This document shows, one piece after another, positions 9,085 through 17,357 of a stretch of 64,000 nt of DNA. A program made the translations under genes and the position numbers. Within the stretch, counting starts at the first letter, position 1. Each line of letters begins with the position of its first letter. Source of the DNA: Faecalibacterium duncaniae (lineage in GTDB: Bacteria; Bacillota; Clostridia; Oscillospirales; Ruminococcaceae); assembly GCF_010509575.1 (NCBI RefSeq), contig NZ_CP048437.1, positions 1,426,001 to 1,490,000 of the forward strand, written 5' to 3'. The notes under the pieces are model-generated. The model saw nothing but the letters and a program-made list of their open reading frames with translations, was not told the DNA's origin and searched no databases.

Positions 9085-9834
9085 ATGAAACTAGCAGGAA
9101 AAACGGATGTGGGCCGCGTCCGGCAGGAAAATCAGGATGATTACCGTGCCGGGGAGCTGCCTGGCGGTGCTGTCTGGGCACTGGTGTGTGATGGTATGGG
9201 CGGTGCCAAAGGCGGCCGCGAGGCCTCACAGGGGGCCTGCAATGTCATCGAACAGGTGTTTCAGGAGCAGTACGCCCAGTGCGGAGCAGGGCAGGAGGGA
9301 GCTTTTTTGAAAAAGGCCCTCATCAGTGCCAACCGCTATGTGTTCAACAAAGCCGCCCACGAGGAATCGCTGGCCGGTATGGGCACCACGGCAGTCTGTG
9401 CCCTGGTGCGGGGTGGGGAAGCCACCCTCTGCCACGCGGGCGATTCCCGCGCCTACCTCTGCCGGGACGGTAAACTGACCCAGCTCACCCACGACCACTC
9501 CTATGTGCAGGAGCTGGTGGACTGCGGTACCATCACGGAGGAGGAGGCCGAGCATCATCCCCAGAAGAACATCATCACCAGGGCGCTGGGCGTGGATTAC
9601 CGGCTGGAGCCGGAGGTCACTTCGGTGCAGCTGCAGGCAAAGGATCTGCTGCTGCTCTGCTCGGACGGCCTGACCAACATGGTGCCGGTGGAGCAGATGG
9701 AGCAGCTGCTGGCGCAGGGCCCGTTCTACGACCTGCCCGATCGGCTGGTGGATGCCGCCAACGAGAACGGCGGCTCTGACAACATCACCGCCCTGCTGCT
9801 GGCTGTGGAACCTACGGAGGTGCACCATGGATAA
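9085..9834 (+). CDS. stp: PP2C-type serine/threonine phosphatase (PrpC/Stp)
   Basis: The 249-residue phosphatase has the metal-binding motifs of PP2C: VRQENQDDY, ALVCDGMGGAKGG, GTTAVCALV, CHAGDSRAYL and a final SDNITALLL. It reverses phosphorylation by the adjacent PASTA kinase. I chose ATG 9085, which follows AAGAGGAGAAG and gives the family N-terminus; the longer frame from 9052 overlaps rlmN. The gene overlaps the kinase start by 8 bp. Confidence 0.94.
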   Translation: MKLAGKTDVGRVRQENQDDYRAGELPGGAVWALVCDGMGGAKGGREASQGACNVIEQVFQEQYAQCGAGQEGAFLKKALISANRYVFNKAAHEESLAGMGTTAVCALVRGGEATLCHAGDSRAYLCRDGKLTQLTHDHSYVQELVDCGTITEEEAEHHPQKNIITRALGVDYRLEPEVTSVQLQAKDLLLLCSDGLTNMVPVEQMEQLLAQGPFYDLPDRLVDAANENGGSDNITALLLAVEPTEVHHG

Positions 9835-11683
9835 CCTGATCGGCAAAACGCTGGATGGTCTGTACACGGTGCGGGAGCTCATCGGCACCGGCGGCATGGC
9901 CAATGTCTACAAGGCCGTTGTAGGGCCGGGCGGCCCAGTGCCGGAGGGCACGGTCGTGGCCGTTAAGGTGCTGCGGCAGGAGCTCATGCACGACCCCGAC
10001 CTTGTGCGCCGTTTCAAGAACGAGTCCAAGGCCATCTCGCTGCTCAACCACCCCAACATCGTCAAGGTGTATGATGTCTCGGTGAGCGACCATCTGCAGT
10101 ATATCGTCATGGAATATGTGGACGGTATGACCCTGCGCGAGTATCTGAACGAGCGGGGCGGCAAGCTGACCAGCCGGGAGACCGTTCACTTTATCTCTCA
10201 GATCCTGAAAGCGCTGGACCATGCCCACCACAACGGCGTGGTGCACCGGGACATCAAGCCCCAGAACATCATGCTGCTGGACAACGGCCAGCTGCGGATG
10301 ATGGATTTCGGCATTGCCCGCATCTCCCGGGCTGAGAACCAGCTCTCGGGCGGCAAGGCCATGGGCAGCGTCCACTATATCAGCCCGGAGCAGGCCAAGG
10401 GCGATGAGACCGACTTCACCAGTGACCTCTATTCGGTGGGCGTGATGATGTACGAGATGCTCTCGGGGCATCTGCCCTTCGATGCCGATGACGTGGTGGA
10501 GGTGGCCATCAAGCAGATCTCGGATCAGCCCAGGAGCCTGCGGGAACTGGCTCCCTGGGTGCCGGTGGGGCTGGTGGAGATCACCGAGCGCGCCATGGCA
10601 AAGCGGCCCGAAAACCGCTACAAGAGCGCCGCTGAGATGCTGGAAGCCCTCAACGCCTATGTAGAGAACCCGGCCATCGTGTTCAACTACACCTATCTCC
10701 CCGATGAAATTCCTGAAAAGGTGGTGGAACCCCCTATGCCCAGAAAAGAATCCCGTCCGGAGCGCGGCAGTGCCCCGGCAAAAGGCAGAAAAAAGAAAAA
10801 GCGCACCGTGTTCCTGCCGGTGCTGTTTGGCATCACCGTGGCCTTTGCACTGGCCTGCGCGGCCCTGTGCTGGATGATCCTGAATGATTCCAGCTCCCTG
10901 ATGGGGGAAAAGGCTGATGTGGTGCTGGCAGATTACAGCGGCATGACCCAGGATGAGGTCAACGCTTCCCAGCAGGTGGCATCCGGCCAGATCGTCATCA
11001 ACTGGGAGCAGGCTTACAGCAACGATTACGCCGCCGGTTACGTCTACCGGCAGTCCCCGGTGGCGGGCCGCACCGTCCGCGAGGGCCAGAGCGTGACCCT
11101 GACCGTCAGCCTGGGCATCCAGTATGTCACCGTGCCGGATGTCTCCAACTATGTGCAGGCAGATGGTGAGCAGCAGCTCAAGGATCTGGGGGTCTCTGTT
11201 TTGATCACCCAGGCGGTGGAACCCAGCGTGGCCGCAGGCTCCATCATCCGCACCGAACCTGCTGCGGGCAGTCAGGTGGCCGCAGGCTCCACAGTGGTGG
11301 TCTATGTCAGCCGCCCGCAGGTCAACACCACGGCCAAGGTGCCTGCCCTGACCGGTCTCAAGAGCGTGAACGATGCCCGCTCCGTGCTGGTGCAGAACAA
11401 GCTGGGCCTTGGCAGCACCACCGAGCAGTACAGCGACCAGCCCGCCGGTACCATCATCGGCCAGAGCCCGGCGGCAGGATCTACCGTCAAGGTGAACAGC
11501 CGTGTCAGCATTACCGTGAGCGCAGGCCCCGAGCCGGTGCCTGAGACCCCGGCTGAACAGCCGGGCAGCTCCTCCAGCGATTGGTGGAGCGGCCTGATCG
11601 GGGGCAGCTCTTCCAGCAGCGGCGATTCTTCCAGCAGTGAGAGCACCGGCCTGGGCGACTGGTGGAGCGCGCTGCTGTCCTGA
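9827..11683 (+). CDS. prkC: PASTA-domain serine/threonine kinase (PrkC/Stk type)
   Basis: The 618-residue membrane kinase has a cytoplasmic kinase domain (about 10-275) with the glycine loop IGTGGMANVYKA, VVHRDIKPQNIML and MMDFGIAR. A basic juxtamembrane stretch precedes one transmembrane helix (about 327-350), then three extracellular PASTA repeats (about 365-575), which bind peptidoglycan fragments in this family. The tail is Ser-rich with two Trp-Trp motifs (SDWWSGLIGG and GDWWSALLS). ATG 9827 overlaps the phosphatase gene, so the pair is translated together. It probably links cell-wall state to division and growth. Confidence 0.95.
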   Translation: MDNLIGKTLDGLYTVRELIGTGGMANVYKAVVGPGGPVPEGTVVAVKVLRQELMHDPDLVRRFKNESKAISLLNHPNIVKVYDVSVSDHLQYIVMEYVDGMTLREYLNERGGKLTSRETVHFISQILKALDHAHHNGVVHRDIKPQNIMLLDNGQLRMMDFGIARISRAENQLSGGKAMGSVHYISPEQAKGDETDFTSDLYSVGVMMYEMLSGHLPFDADDVVEVAIKQISDQPRSLRELAPWVPVGLVEITERAMAKRPENRYKSAAEMLEALNAYVENPAIVFNYTYLPDEIPEKVVEPPMPRKESRPERGSAPAKGRKKKKRTVFLPVLFGITVAFALACAALCWMILNDSSSLMGEKADVVLADYSGMTQDEVNASQQVASGQIVINWEQAYSNDYAAGYVYRQSPVAGRTVREGQSVTLTVSLGIQYVTVPDVSNYVQADGEQQLKDLGVSVLITQAVEPSVAAGSIIRTEPAAGSQVAAGSTVVVYVSRPQVNTTAKVPALTGLKSVNDARSVLVQNKLGLGSTTEQYSDQPAGTIIGQSPAAGSTVKVNSRVSITVSAGPEPVPETPAEQPGSSSSDWWSGLIGGSSSSSGDSSSSESTGLGDWWSALLS

Positions 11684-11694
11684 GGGAGGAACGG

Positions 11695-12573
11695 ATGAAG
11701 GGATATATCGTAAAAGGAATTGGCGGCTTTTACTACGTCAAGACCGAAGAGGGTGTGATCGAGTGCAAGCCCCGGGGCATCTTCCGCAAACAGAAGATCA
11801 CCCCCGTGGCGGGCGATGAAGTGACGCTGGAGACCGAGAACGGCGCGGCAGTCATTGCCGAGATCGCACCCCGCAAAAACGTGTTTGTCCGGCCGCCTGT
11901 GGCCAATCTGGATGTGCTGTTCCTTGTGGCCAGCACCACCCAGCCTACCCCCAGCACGCTGGTGCTGGACAAGCTCTCGGCCATCGCCGTGGACAAGGGG
12001 GTGCAGCCCGTCATCGTCTGCACCAAGGCTGACCTTGGTGAGGTGGAGTTCCTGCGCAGCGCCTATGAAAGATCTACTCTGCCCTTCATTGCCATCCGCT
12101 ACGACAGCGGGGAAGGGCTGGACGAGGTCAGGCAGTGGATCAGCGGGCGGCTCTGCGCCTTCTGCGGCAACTCCGGTGTAGGCAAATCGACCCTGCTGAA
12201 CACCCTGCTGCCTCAGGCCGAGCGGGAGACCAGCGCCATCAGCCAGAAGCTGGGGCGCGGCCGCCATACCACCCGCGAGGTGACCATCTTTGAGGCCTTT
12301 GGGGGCCGCATTGCGGATACCCCCGGTTTTGCCAGCCTGGAAGCCAACCGCGCCGGGTTCATCCCCAAGGAGAATCTGGAGCACGCCTTCCCGGAGTTCG
12401 GGCCCTACCTTGGGCAGTGTCAGTTCACGGGCTGCTCCCACCGCACGGAAAAGGGCTGTGCCATCCGTGCCGCTCTGGCCGAGGGAAAACTCTCCCAGAC
12501 CCGGTACGACAGCTATTGTGCCATGTATGAGGAAGTCAAGGATGTCAAGGACTGGCAGAGGAGGGGAATGTGA
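11695..12573 (+). CDS. rsgA: Small ribosomal subunit biogenesis GTPase RsgA
   Basis: The 292-residue circularly permuted GTPase assists 30S maturation. In order: OB-fold N-terminus, G4 motif CTKADLG, G1 FCGNSGVGKSTLLN, G2/switch GRGRHTTRE, G3 DTPGF, then a zinc-binding tail with Cys/His residues around QCQFTGCSH. ATG 11695 follows GGGAGGA and lies 11 bp after prkC. A rpe gene, which follows rsgA in Bacillus, is absent. Confidence 0.95.
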   Translation: MKGYIVKGIGGFYYVKTEEGVIECKPRGIFRKQKITPVAGDEVTLETENGAAVIAEIAPRKNVFVRPPVANLDVLFLVASTTQPTPSTLVLDKLSAIAVDKGVQPVIVCTKADLGEVEFLRSAYERSTLPFIAIRYDSGEGLDEVRQWISGRLCAFCGNSGVGKSTLLNTLLPQAERETSAISQKLGRGRHTTREVTIFEAFGGRIADTPGFASLEANRAGFIPKENLEHAFPEFGPYLGQCQFTGCSHRTEKGCAIRAALAEGKLSQTRYDSYCAMYEEVKDVKDWQRRGM

Positions 12574-13232
12574 TGCGCTGCGTGATCCTCTCGGCCTGCC
12601 CAGTCTCGCCGGAGCTGAAGCGTCTGCTCCGCCCCGATGATTTCATCATCGCCTGTGATGCAGGCTATCGCAACTGCGCGCCGCTGGGCTGCAAGCCCAA
12701 TATCATCCTGGGAGATTTCGATACCGCTCCCTGTCCGGTGCAGCAGAACGACGATATCATCGTCCTGCCTCACGTCAAGGACGACACCGACACCGAATAT
12801 GCCGCCAAGCTTGCCAGTGAGAAGGGCTTTACCGAGGTGCTTCTTCTGGGGGCGCTGGGCGGCAGGCGGATCGAGCATACCCTCTCGAATCTTGCCACCG
12901 GCCTTGGGCTGGAAGAACGGGGCGTGCGGGCAACGCTTCAGGATGAGCGCAGCCGCATCACCTTTGTCCGCTCCGGCGAGACCCGTGCCTACCCGAAGGA
13001 GGAATTTTTCTACTTCTCCGCTTTCCCCATGGAGGGCAGGGCGGAAGGCGTGTGTGAGCGCGGTTCCTATTATGAGCTCACCGATGATGTGCTGGTGGCC
13101 GGTTACCCGCTGGGAGTCAGCAATGAGTATGCCGAAGGCTCAGACTGCATCACCATCTCCACCCGCAAGGGGGCGCTGGTGGTCGTGGAAACGGTGCCGG
13201 ATACACCGATCCTGACCGGGAACAAGGCCTGA
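12573..13232 (+). CDS. thiN: Thiamine pyrophosphokinase
   Basis: The 219-residue enzyme converts thiamine to thiamine pyrophosphate. It has the ACDAGYRN and LGDFDTAP motifs of the catalytic domain, VKDDTDTEYAAK, and LGALGGRRIEHTLSNL. Start is ATG 12573, overlapping the rsgA stop by one base, with GAGGGGA just upstream; a GTG three bases earlier is possible. Gene order rsgA-thiN-spoVM is conserved in Firmicutes. Confidence 0.93.
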   Translation: MRCVILSACPVSPELKRLLRPDDFIIACDAGYRNCAPLGCKPNIILGDFDTAPCPVQQNDDIIVLPHVKDDTDTEYAAKLASEKGFTEVLLLGALGGRRIEHTLSNLATGLGLEERGVRATLQDERSRITFVRSGETRAYPKEEFFYFSAFPMEGRAEGVCERGSYYELTDDVLVAGYPLGVSNEYAEGSDCITISTRKGALVVVETVPDTPILTGNKA

Positions 13233-13295
13233 GCCGCACACTTTGCCGTCCTGCCGCTTATACTGTGGTATCACACCACGAAAGGCGGGAGAGCG

Positions 13296-13373
13296 ATGCA
13301 GGTGGTCGTTATCAAAAGCCCGAAGTGTCTGCGCGGCGTTCTGCGCAGGCTGTTCGGCATCAAAAAGGGATAA
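13296..13373 (+). CDS. spoVM: SpoVM-like amphipathic spore-envelope peptide, 25 residues
   Basis: A 25-codon frame, missed by length filters, encodes a peptide that starts MQVVVIKSPKCLRG and ends RLFGIKKG. It aligns by eye with Bacillus SpoVM (26 residues, MKFYTIKLPKFLGGIVRAML...): an I-K-x-P-K core, a Gly after it and a basic, amphipathic end. SpoVM marks the convex forespore membrane and recruits SpoIVA. GGCGGGAG precedes the ATG, and the position directly after thiN is the conserved SpoVM locus. A terminator follows at once. Its presence is notable because Faecalibacterium is not known to form spores. Confidence 0.82.
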   Translation: MQVVVIKSPKCLRGVLRRLFGIKKG

Positions 13374-13374
13374 G

Positions 13375-13412
13375 AAAAATACCGGGGCAGGCGGCTGCTC
13401 CGGTATTTTTTG
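13375..13412. terminator. Bidirectional terminator between spoVM and the solute-binding protein gene
   Basis: A 15-bp stem (AAAATACCGGGGCAG against CTGCTCCGGTATTTT, one G-U) with a GCGG loop, flanked by A- and T-runs, serves the convergent genes on both sides. Confidence 0.85.
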
Positions 13413-13419
13413 TGGCACA

Positions 13420-14982
13420 TCATTCTTTTGTGGTATAGGTCAGATCCAGCACCGGGCCAAAGGGGTCAAAGATGAGGTTCTGGATGCCGGGTGCGATCAG
13501 CAGGCGCTTCTGCTGGGCAAACAGAGGAACCGCCACGGCATCGCTGAGCAGCTGGCGCTCACAATCGCCCAGCAGGCGGCAGCGGGAGCTTCCGGTGGCC
13601 TGGGTGCTGGCCTGCAGCTGGGTGGCATACAGGGAATCTGCATAGCCGGTCAGGCCGCCGCCCGCTGCGGTGAACTGGTTCAGCATGTTGTACACACTGC
13701 CGCCCTCGGCGCTGATGGGGGCCAAGGCGATGGTGTAGTCCCCCTCGGCCAGCCGTTTCGCAAAGGTCTCCTCATCCACTTCCTCTACGGAGAAGAAGAG
13801 GGAAAACTCCTTTTGCCACACGCCATTGATCTCCTCGGCGGCGCTGGTCACGCCGGAACCGGCAGGCACCATCAGGCTGACCTTGTTGAAGTCGGAGGTG
13901 GTCAGCGTCTGCCGCGCCGTGAGGTAGAGCGCTCGGGCATCCACCGCGGCGGGAGTCACATCCCCGGCGGTATCCCGGTAGTTCATGCCGTCCACAGTCA
14001 GGCCGTCCGGTACCAGACCGTTGGCGGCGGCATAGAGCCCGCCGTCCGGCACCTCGGCTGCACCCCGCGCGGCGGAGGCCAGTGCCTGCCGCAGCTCGGT
14101 GGAAGCAAACACGCTGCTGCAGTTGAACAGCAGGCTCCATGTGGTATCGGAGTAGGAGAGGGAAGTCAGGGTGGTGGGCGCGGCGGTGTCGTCCGGGGCG
14201 GCAGAGCACTTCTCGTTGGCAATCAGCTCTGCGGCGGACTGCCCGGCGCTGTTGGTGTTCTGCACCAGCCGCAGGCTGTCGATGAGGCTGCCCGAGGGGG
14301 CACGCCGCAGGAACAGGCCGCTGGCTGTCCAGTTGTAGATGTAAAAGCTGCCGCTGGAAAGGGTGGACGAAGCATTCAGACCGTAGGTGCCCCGGGTGGA
14401 ATTGAAAAATTCCTCATCGCAGGGCATGGCACCGGGCAGGGTGAGCTTCTCGAGGAAGTTGTCATCGGCACTGCTCAGGTGGAACACCAGCGTCAGCGGC
14501 CCGGAGGCCGTGACTCCCAGCGCACTCTCGGGCATCTGACCGGCCAGCACGGCGGCGCTGTTTTCAAGGGCCGCAAACTCCACCGCGTAGGGGGCGTTGG
14601 TCTCCGCCCGGAACAAGCGCCGGAACGCGAACACAAAATCCTCGGCGGTGATGGCGTAGTCAGTGGCGTTGCCCTTGGCAGCGGTGTAAGTCAGGCCGTC
14701 CTTGAGGTAGAAGGTGTAGGTGAGGCCGTCGGAGGACTTCTCCCACCGTTCGCAGAGGGCAGGCTCATATTTGCCGCTGGGATCTTTGCGGACAAGGCCG
14801 CTGTACAGGTTCTCGCAGGCGATGACATCCGCAGAAGCCGAGGCCACCTGCGGGTCAAGGTTGGCCGGGATGCTGTCCACGAACCAGGTGAAGCTGTTGG
14901 AGCCCGAACCACAGCCGGTCAGGGCAAAAACAAACGCAATGGTCAGCACCACTGCGGAAAAGCGGATCAGGGAATGTTTCAA
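13420..14982 (-). CDS. ABC transporter solute-binding lipoprotein, family 5 (oligopeptide type)
   Basis: The 520-residue protein has a lipoprotein signal peptide ending in FALTGC and then the SBP_bac_5 fold, with NLDPQVASASADVIACENLYSGL at the start of the mature domain. It probably binds peptides or related small molecules at the cell surface. The frame is open to an ATG at 15051, but a promoter lies inside that stretch; I therefore chose TTG at 14982, which has AAGGAG 9 bases upstream and places the signal peptide at the N-terminus. No permease or ATPase gene is adjacent, so the transporter partner must be elsewhere. Confidence 0.88.
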   Translation of the reverse strand: MKHSLIRFSAVVLTIAFVFALTGCGSGSNSFTWFVDSIPANLDPQVASASADVIACENLYSGLVRKDPSGKYEPALCERWEKSSDGLTYTFYLKDGLTYTAAKGNATDYAITAEDFVFAFRRLFRAETNAPYAVEFAALENSAAVLAGQMPESALGVTASGPLTLVFHLSSADDNFLEKLTLPGAMPCDEEFFNSTRGTYGLNASSTLSSGSFYIYNWTASGLFLRRAPSGSLIDSLRLVQNTNSAGQSAAELIANEKCSAAPDDTAAPTTLTSLSYSDTTWSLLFNCSSVFASTELRQALASAARGAAEVPDGGLYAAANGLVPDGLTVDGMNYRDTAGDVTPAAVDARALYLTARQTLTTSDFNKVSLMVPAGSGVTSAAEEINGVWQKEFSLFFSVEEVDEETFAKRLAEGDYTIALAPISAEGGSVYNMLNQFTAAGGGLTGYADSLYATQLQASTQATGSSRCRLLGDCERQLLSDAVAVPLFAQQKRLLIAPGIQNLIFDPFGPVLDLTYTTKE

Positions 14983-15015
14983 GAAAATGCGCTCCTTGTA
15001 AAATGATACGATTAA

Positions 15016-15044
15016 AGTATAGCGGAAACGGTCGGAAAAGACAA
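15016..15044 (-). promoter_or_regulatory. Sigma-A promoter of the solute-binding protein gene
   Basis: On the reverse strand TTGTCT (15039-15044) and TATACT (15016-15021) are 17 bp apart, about 35 bp upstream of the TTG start. This decides against the ATG at 15051. Confidence 0.75.
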
Positions 15045-15105
15045 TCGACATTTTGTGAATTCAGATAGGATTTCGGTGCATCTGGGGCCAGAACAAGGTT
15101 TGGCG

Positions 15106-15134
15106 TTGCCAATTGGCTGGAAAAGGTGTAAAAT
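15106..15134 (+). promoter_or_regulatory. Probable sigma-A promoter of murD
   Basis: TTGCCA (15106-15111) and TAAAAT (15129-15134) are 17 bp apart, about 50 bp upstream of murD. Confidence 0.65.
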
Positions 15135-15186
15135 GGAGTAGTGAATCAATTTCAGCCTGAATTTTCATAGAGGAGGTTCTTTCTTT

Positions 15187-16590
15187 ATGCAGAAAGATCA
15201 GCAGAAGCTTGCAGAACTCATCCGGGGCAAAAAGGTGGCGTTCATCGGTGCCGGTGTCAGCCACAAGACCCTTATCAAGGAGTTTGTGGAGCTGGGGGCC
15301 CATGTGACCCTGTGTGACCAGAAAAAGAGCGTGGAGGAGTTTGGCGATTATGCCGCTACCATCCGGGAACTGGGCATTGACCTGAGCCTGGGCGAACACT
15401 ATCTGGACGGCTTCAAGGGCCAGGATATCATCATGCGCACCCCCGGCTTTGTGGGCTACTTTGAAAAGCCCCTGCAGGATGCCATGGCGGCGGGCACCAT
15501 GGTCACCAGCGAGGTCGAGCTTTTCTTCGATTTCTGCCCCTGCGAGATCGTGGCCGTGACCGGCTCTGACGGCAAGACCACCACCACCACCCTCATCTCC
15601 AAGTTCTACGAGGCCGCAGGCCGCAAAGTACATCTGGGCGGCAACATCGGCGCGGCCCTGCTGCCCATGCTGCCTGAGGTCCGGCCGGAGGATGTGGCTG
15701 TGGTGGAACTGTCTAGCTTCCAGCTCATCAGCATGCACCAGAGCCCGAAGATCGCTGTGGTGACCAACGTCACCCCCAACCACCTCGATCACCATAAGGA
15801 TATGCAGGAGTACATCGACGCAAAACGCAACATCCTGCTCTACCAGAACCCGCCCTGCCGTGCCGTGCTGGGCTACGAGAACGAAATCAGCCGCTCCATG
15901 CAGAAGGACTGCAAGGGCAGGCAGGTCTGGTTCACCCGCCTGCACGATACCGACAACGGTGCCTTCCTGCGCAAAGAGGACAACATGCTCTGCATGGCCG
16001 AGGACGGTGTGGTAACGCCCTTCCTGGCCCAGAAGGACATCAAGCTGCGGGGCCTGCACAATATCGAGAATCTGCTGGCCGCTGCCGCCGCAGTCTGGGG
16101 AGAGGTGCCCGTGGAGGCCATCCAGAAGGTGGGCAGCACCTTTACCGGCGTGGAGCACCGCATTGAGCCGGTGCGCACACTGGACGGCGTGCTCTACTAC
16201 AACGATTCCATCGGCACCAGCCCCACCCGCACCATTGCGGGCCTGCGCAGCTTTGACCAGAAGGTCATCCTCATTGCGGGCGGCTACGATAAGCACATCC
16301 CCTATGAGCCGCTGGCCCCCGAGATCGTGGCCCACGTCAAGGATCTGGTGCTGATGGGTGCCACCGGCCCCCGCATTGAAAAGGCCCTGCGGGAAGACCC
16401 CGGCTTCAACGAGGCAGCACTGCCCATCCAGCACGCGGACAATATGCAGCACGCCGTGGAGCTGGCCCGTGCCGCCGCAAAGCCCGGCGATATCATCATC
16501 CTGTCTCCCGCCAGCGCCTCCTTCGACCTCTACCCCAACTTTGAGGTGCGCGGCCGCGAGTTCAAGAACATCGTCAACGCACTGAAATGA
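15187..16590 (+). CDS. murD: UDP-N-acetylmuramoyl-L-alanine--D-glutamate ligase
   Basis: The 467-residue ligase adds D-Glu to UDP-MurNAc-L-Ala in peptidoglycan synthesis. The N-terminal Rossmann segment KKVAFIGAGVSHKTLI, ATP loop VTGSDGKTTTTTLI, ELSSFQL motif, NVTPNHLDHH and the C-terminal DSIGTSPTRTIAGL are all visible. GAGGAGG precedes the ATG. It stands alone here, away from the mra/mur division cluster, and overlaps the next gene by 4 bp. Confidence 0.95.
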   Translation: MQKDQQKLAELIRGKKVAFIGAGVSHKTLIKEFVELGAHVTLCDQKKSVEEFGDYAATIRELGIDLSLGEHYLDGFKGQDIIMRTPGFVGYFEKPLQDAMAAGTMVTSEVELFFDFCPCEIVAVTGSDGKTTTTTLISKFYEAAGRKVHLGGNIGAALLPMLPEVRPEDVAVVELSSFQLISMHQSPKIAVVTNVTPNHLDHHKDMQEYIDAKRNILLYQNPPCRAVLGYENEISRSMQKDCKGRQVWFTRLHDTDNGAFLRKEDNMLCMAEDGVVTPFLAQKDIKLRGLHNIENLLAAAAAVWGEVPVEAIQKVGSTFTGVEHRIEPVRTLDGVLYYNDSIGTSPTRTIAGLRSFDQKVILIAGGYDKHIPYEPLAPEIVAHVKDLVLMGATGPRIEKALREDPGFNEAALPIQHADNMQHAVELARAAAKPGDIIILSPASASFDLYPNFEVRGREFKNIVNALK

Positions 16591-17354
16591 TCACGCAGGT
16601 CAGAACGCCCCGCCAGAGGCAGCGGTTCCGCAGCGCCTGCCGCGGAAAGCTCTGCCTTGGGGTCACGATGCCGCAGGCGCTGGCGCTCTTTGGCAAAAGT
16701 CAGCCGGGCCGGTTCTTCGCCGGGCCAACGCTGGCGCTGGATGTGGGCGGCAGTACCGCCTGGCTGGCGGGCCATGCCAACCCGGACGAACTGGCCAGCT
16801 TCCTGCATTTCTGCGGCTGTAAGGCGGTCATCCTGGACGAAGCTGAGTGCCCACCGCCCACCGGCTGGGCCCGTGCAAAGTCCCATTCTGTCTTTGGCCT
16901 GGCACCCGGAAAGCAGCTGCCGGAACCCGCTGTGGAAGAAACGCTCTGGGCCTCCCTGCATTTTGACCCGGAGCCCCCGGCGGGCCCCGTTGCACAGATG
17001 CTGTTTCCGGACCGCCCCACGCGGCGGGATGACTTTTACTCTGAGCTCTGCTCAAAGCGCGCCCGCGGCAGGGCTGTGGTCTGGGCTCTGGAGCAGGGCG
17101 GGGAGCTTGCCTGCACCGTGGGCGCTTACGCCATTGGAACGGAGCAGGCTTACATGGCCTGCGGCGAGACTGCGGAGCCATTGCGGGGGCGCGGCATCGG
17201 CGGGCGGCTTATCGTCCGGCTGGCCAACACCCTCTCGGCGCAGGGCCTGCAGCCCCTTTTCCTCTGCTCCCCGGAACGGGTGCACTTTTATACCCGCCTC
17301 GGCTTTGAAAAGCTGGGAGAGTATGCCCGATATGAAAATAAAGATCAAGGATAG
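16587..17354 (+). CDS. GNAT family N-acetyltransferase
   Basis: The 255-residue protein has a C-terminal acetyl-CoA-binding domain with the GNAT motif LRGRGIGGRLIVRLANTL (about residues 200-217), followed by PLFLCSPERVHFYTRLGFEKLG. The first 130 residues are less typical. Its ATG overlaps the murD stop (ATGA), so it is cotranslated with murD. The acceptor substrate cannot be read from the sequence. Confidence 0.82.
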   Translation: MITQVRTPRQRQRFRSACRGKLCLGVTMPQALALFGKSQPGRFFAGPTLALDVGGSTAWLAGHANPDELASFLHFCGCKAVILDEAECPPPTGWARAKSHSVFGLAPGKQLPEPAVEETLWASLHFDPEPPAGPVAQMLFPDRPTRRDDFYSELCSKRARGRAVVWALEQGGELACTVGAYAIGTEQAYMACGETAEPLRGRGIGGRLIVRLANTLSAQGLQPLFLCSPERVHFYTRLGFEKLGEYARYENKDQG

Positions 17355-17357
17355 ATT

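Noticed and set aside
13243..15006. A 587-codon forward frame opposite the solute-binding protein gene
   Set aside because: Reverse strand has lipobox, promoter and ribosome binding site; the forward frame is a shadow and also overlaps spoVM.
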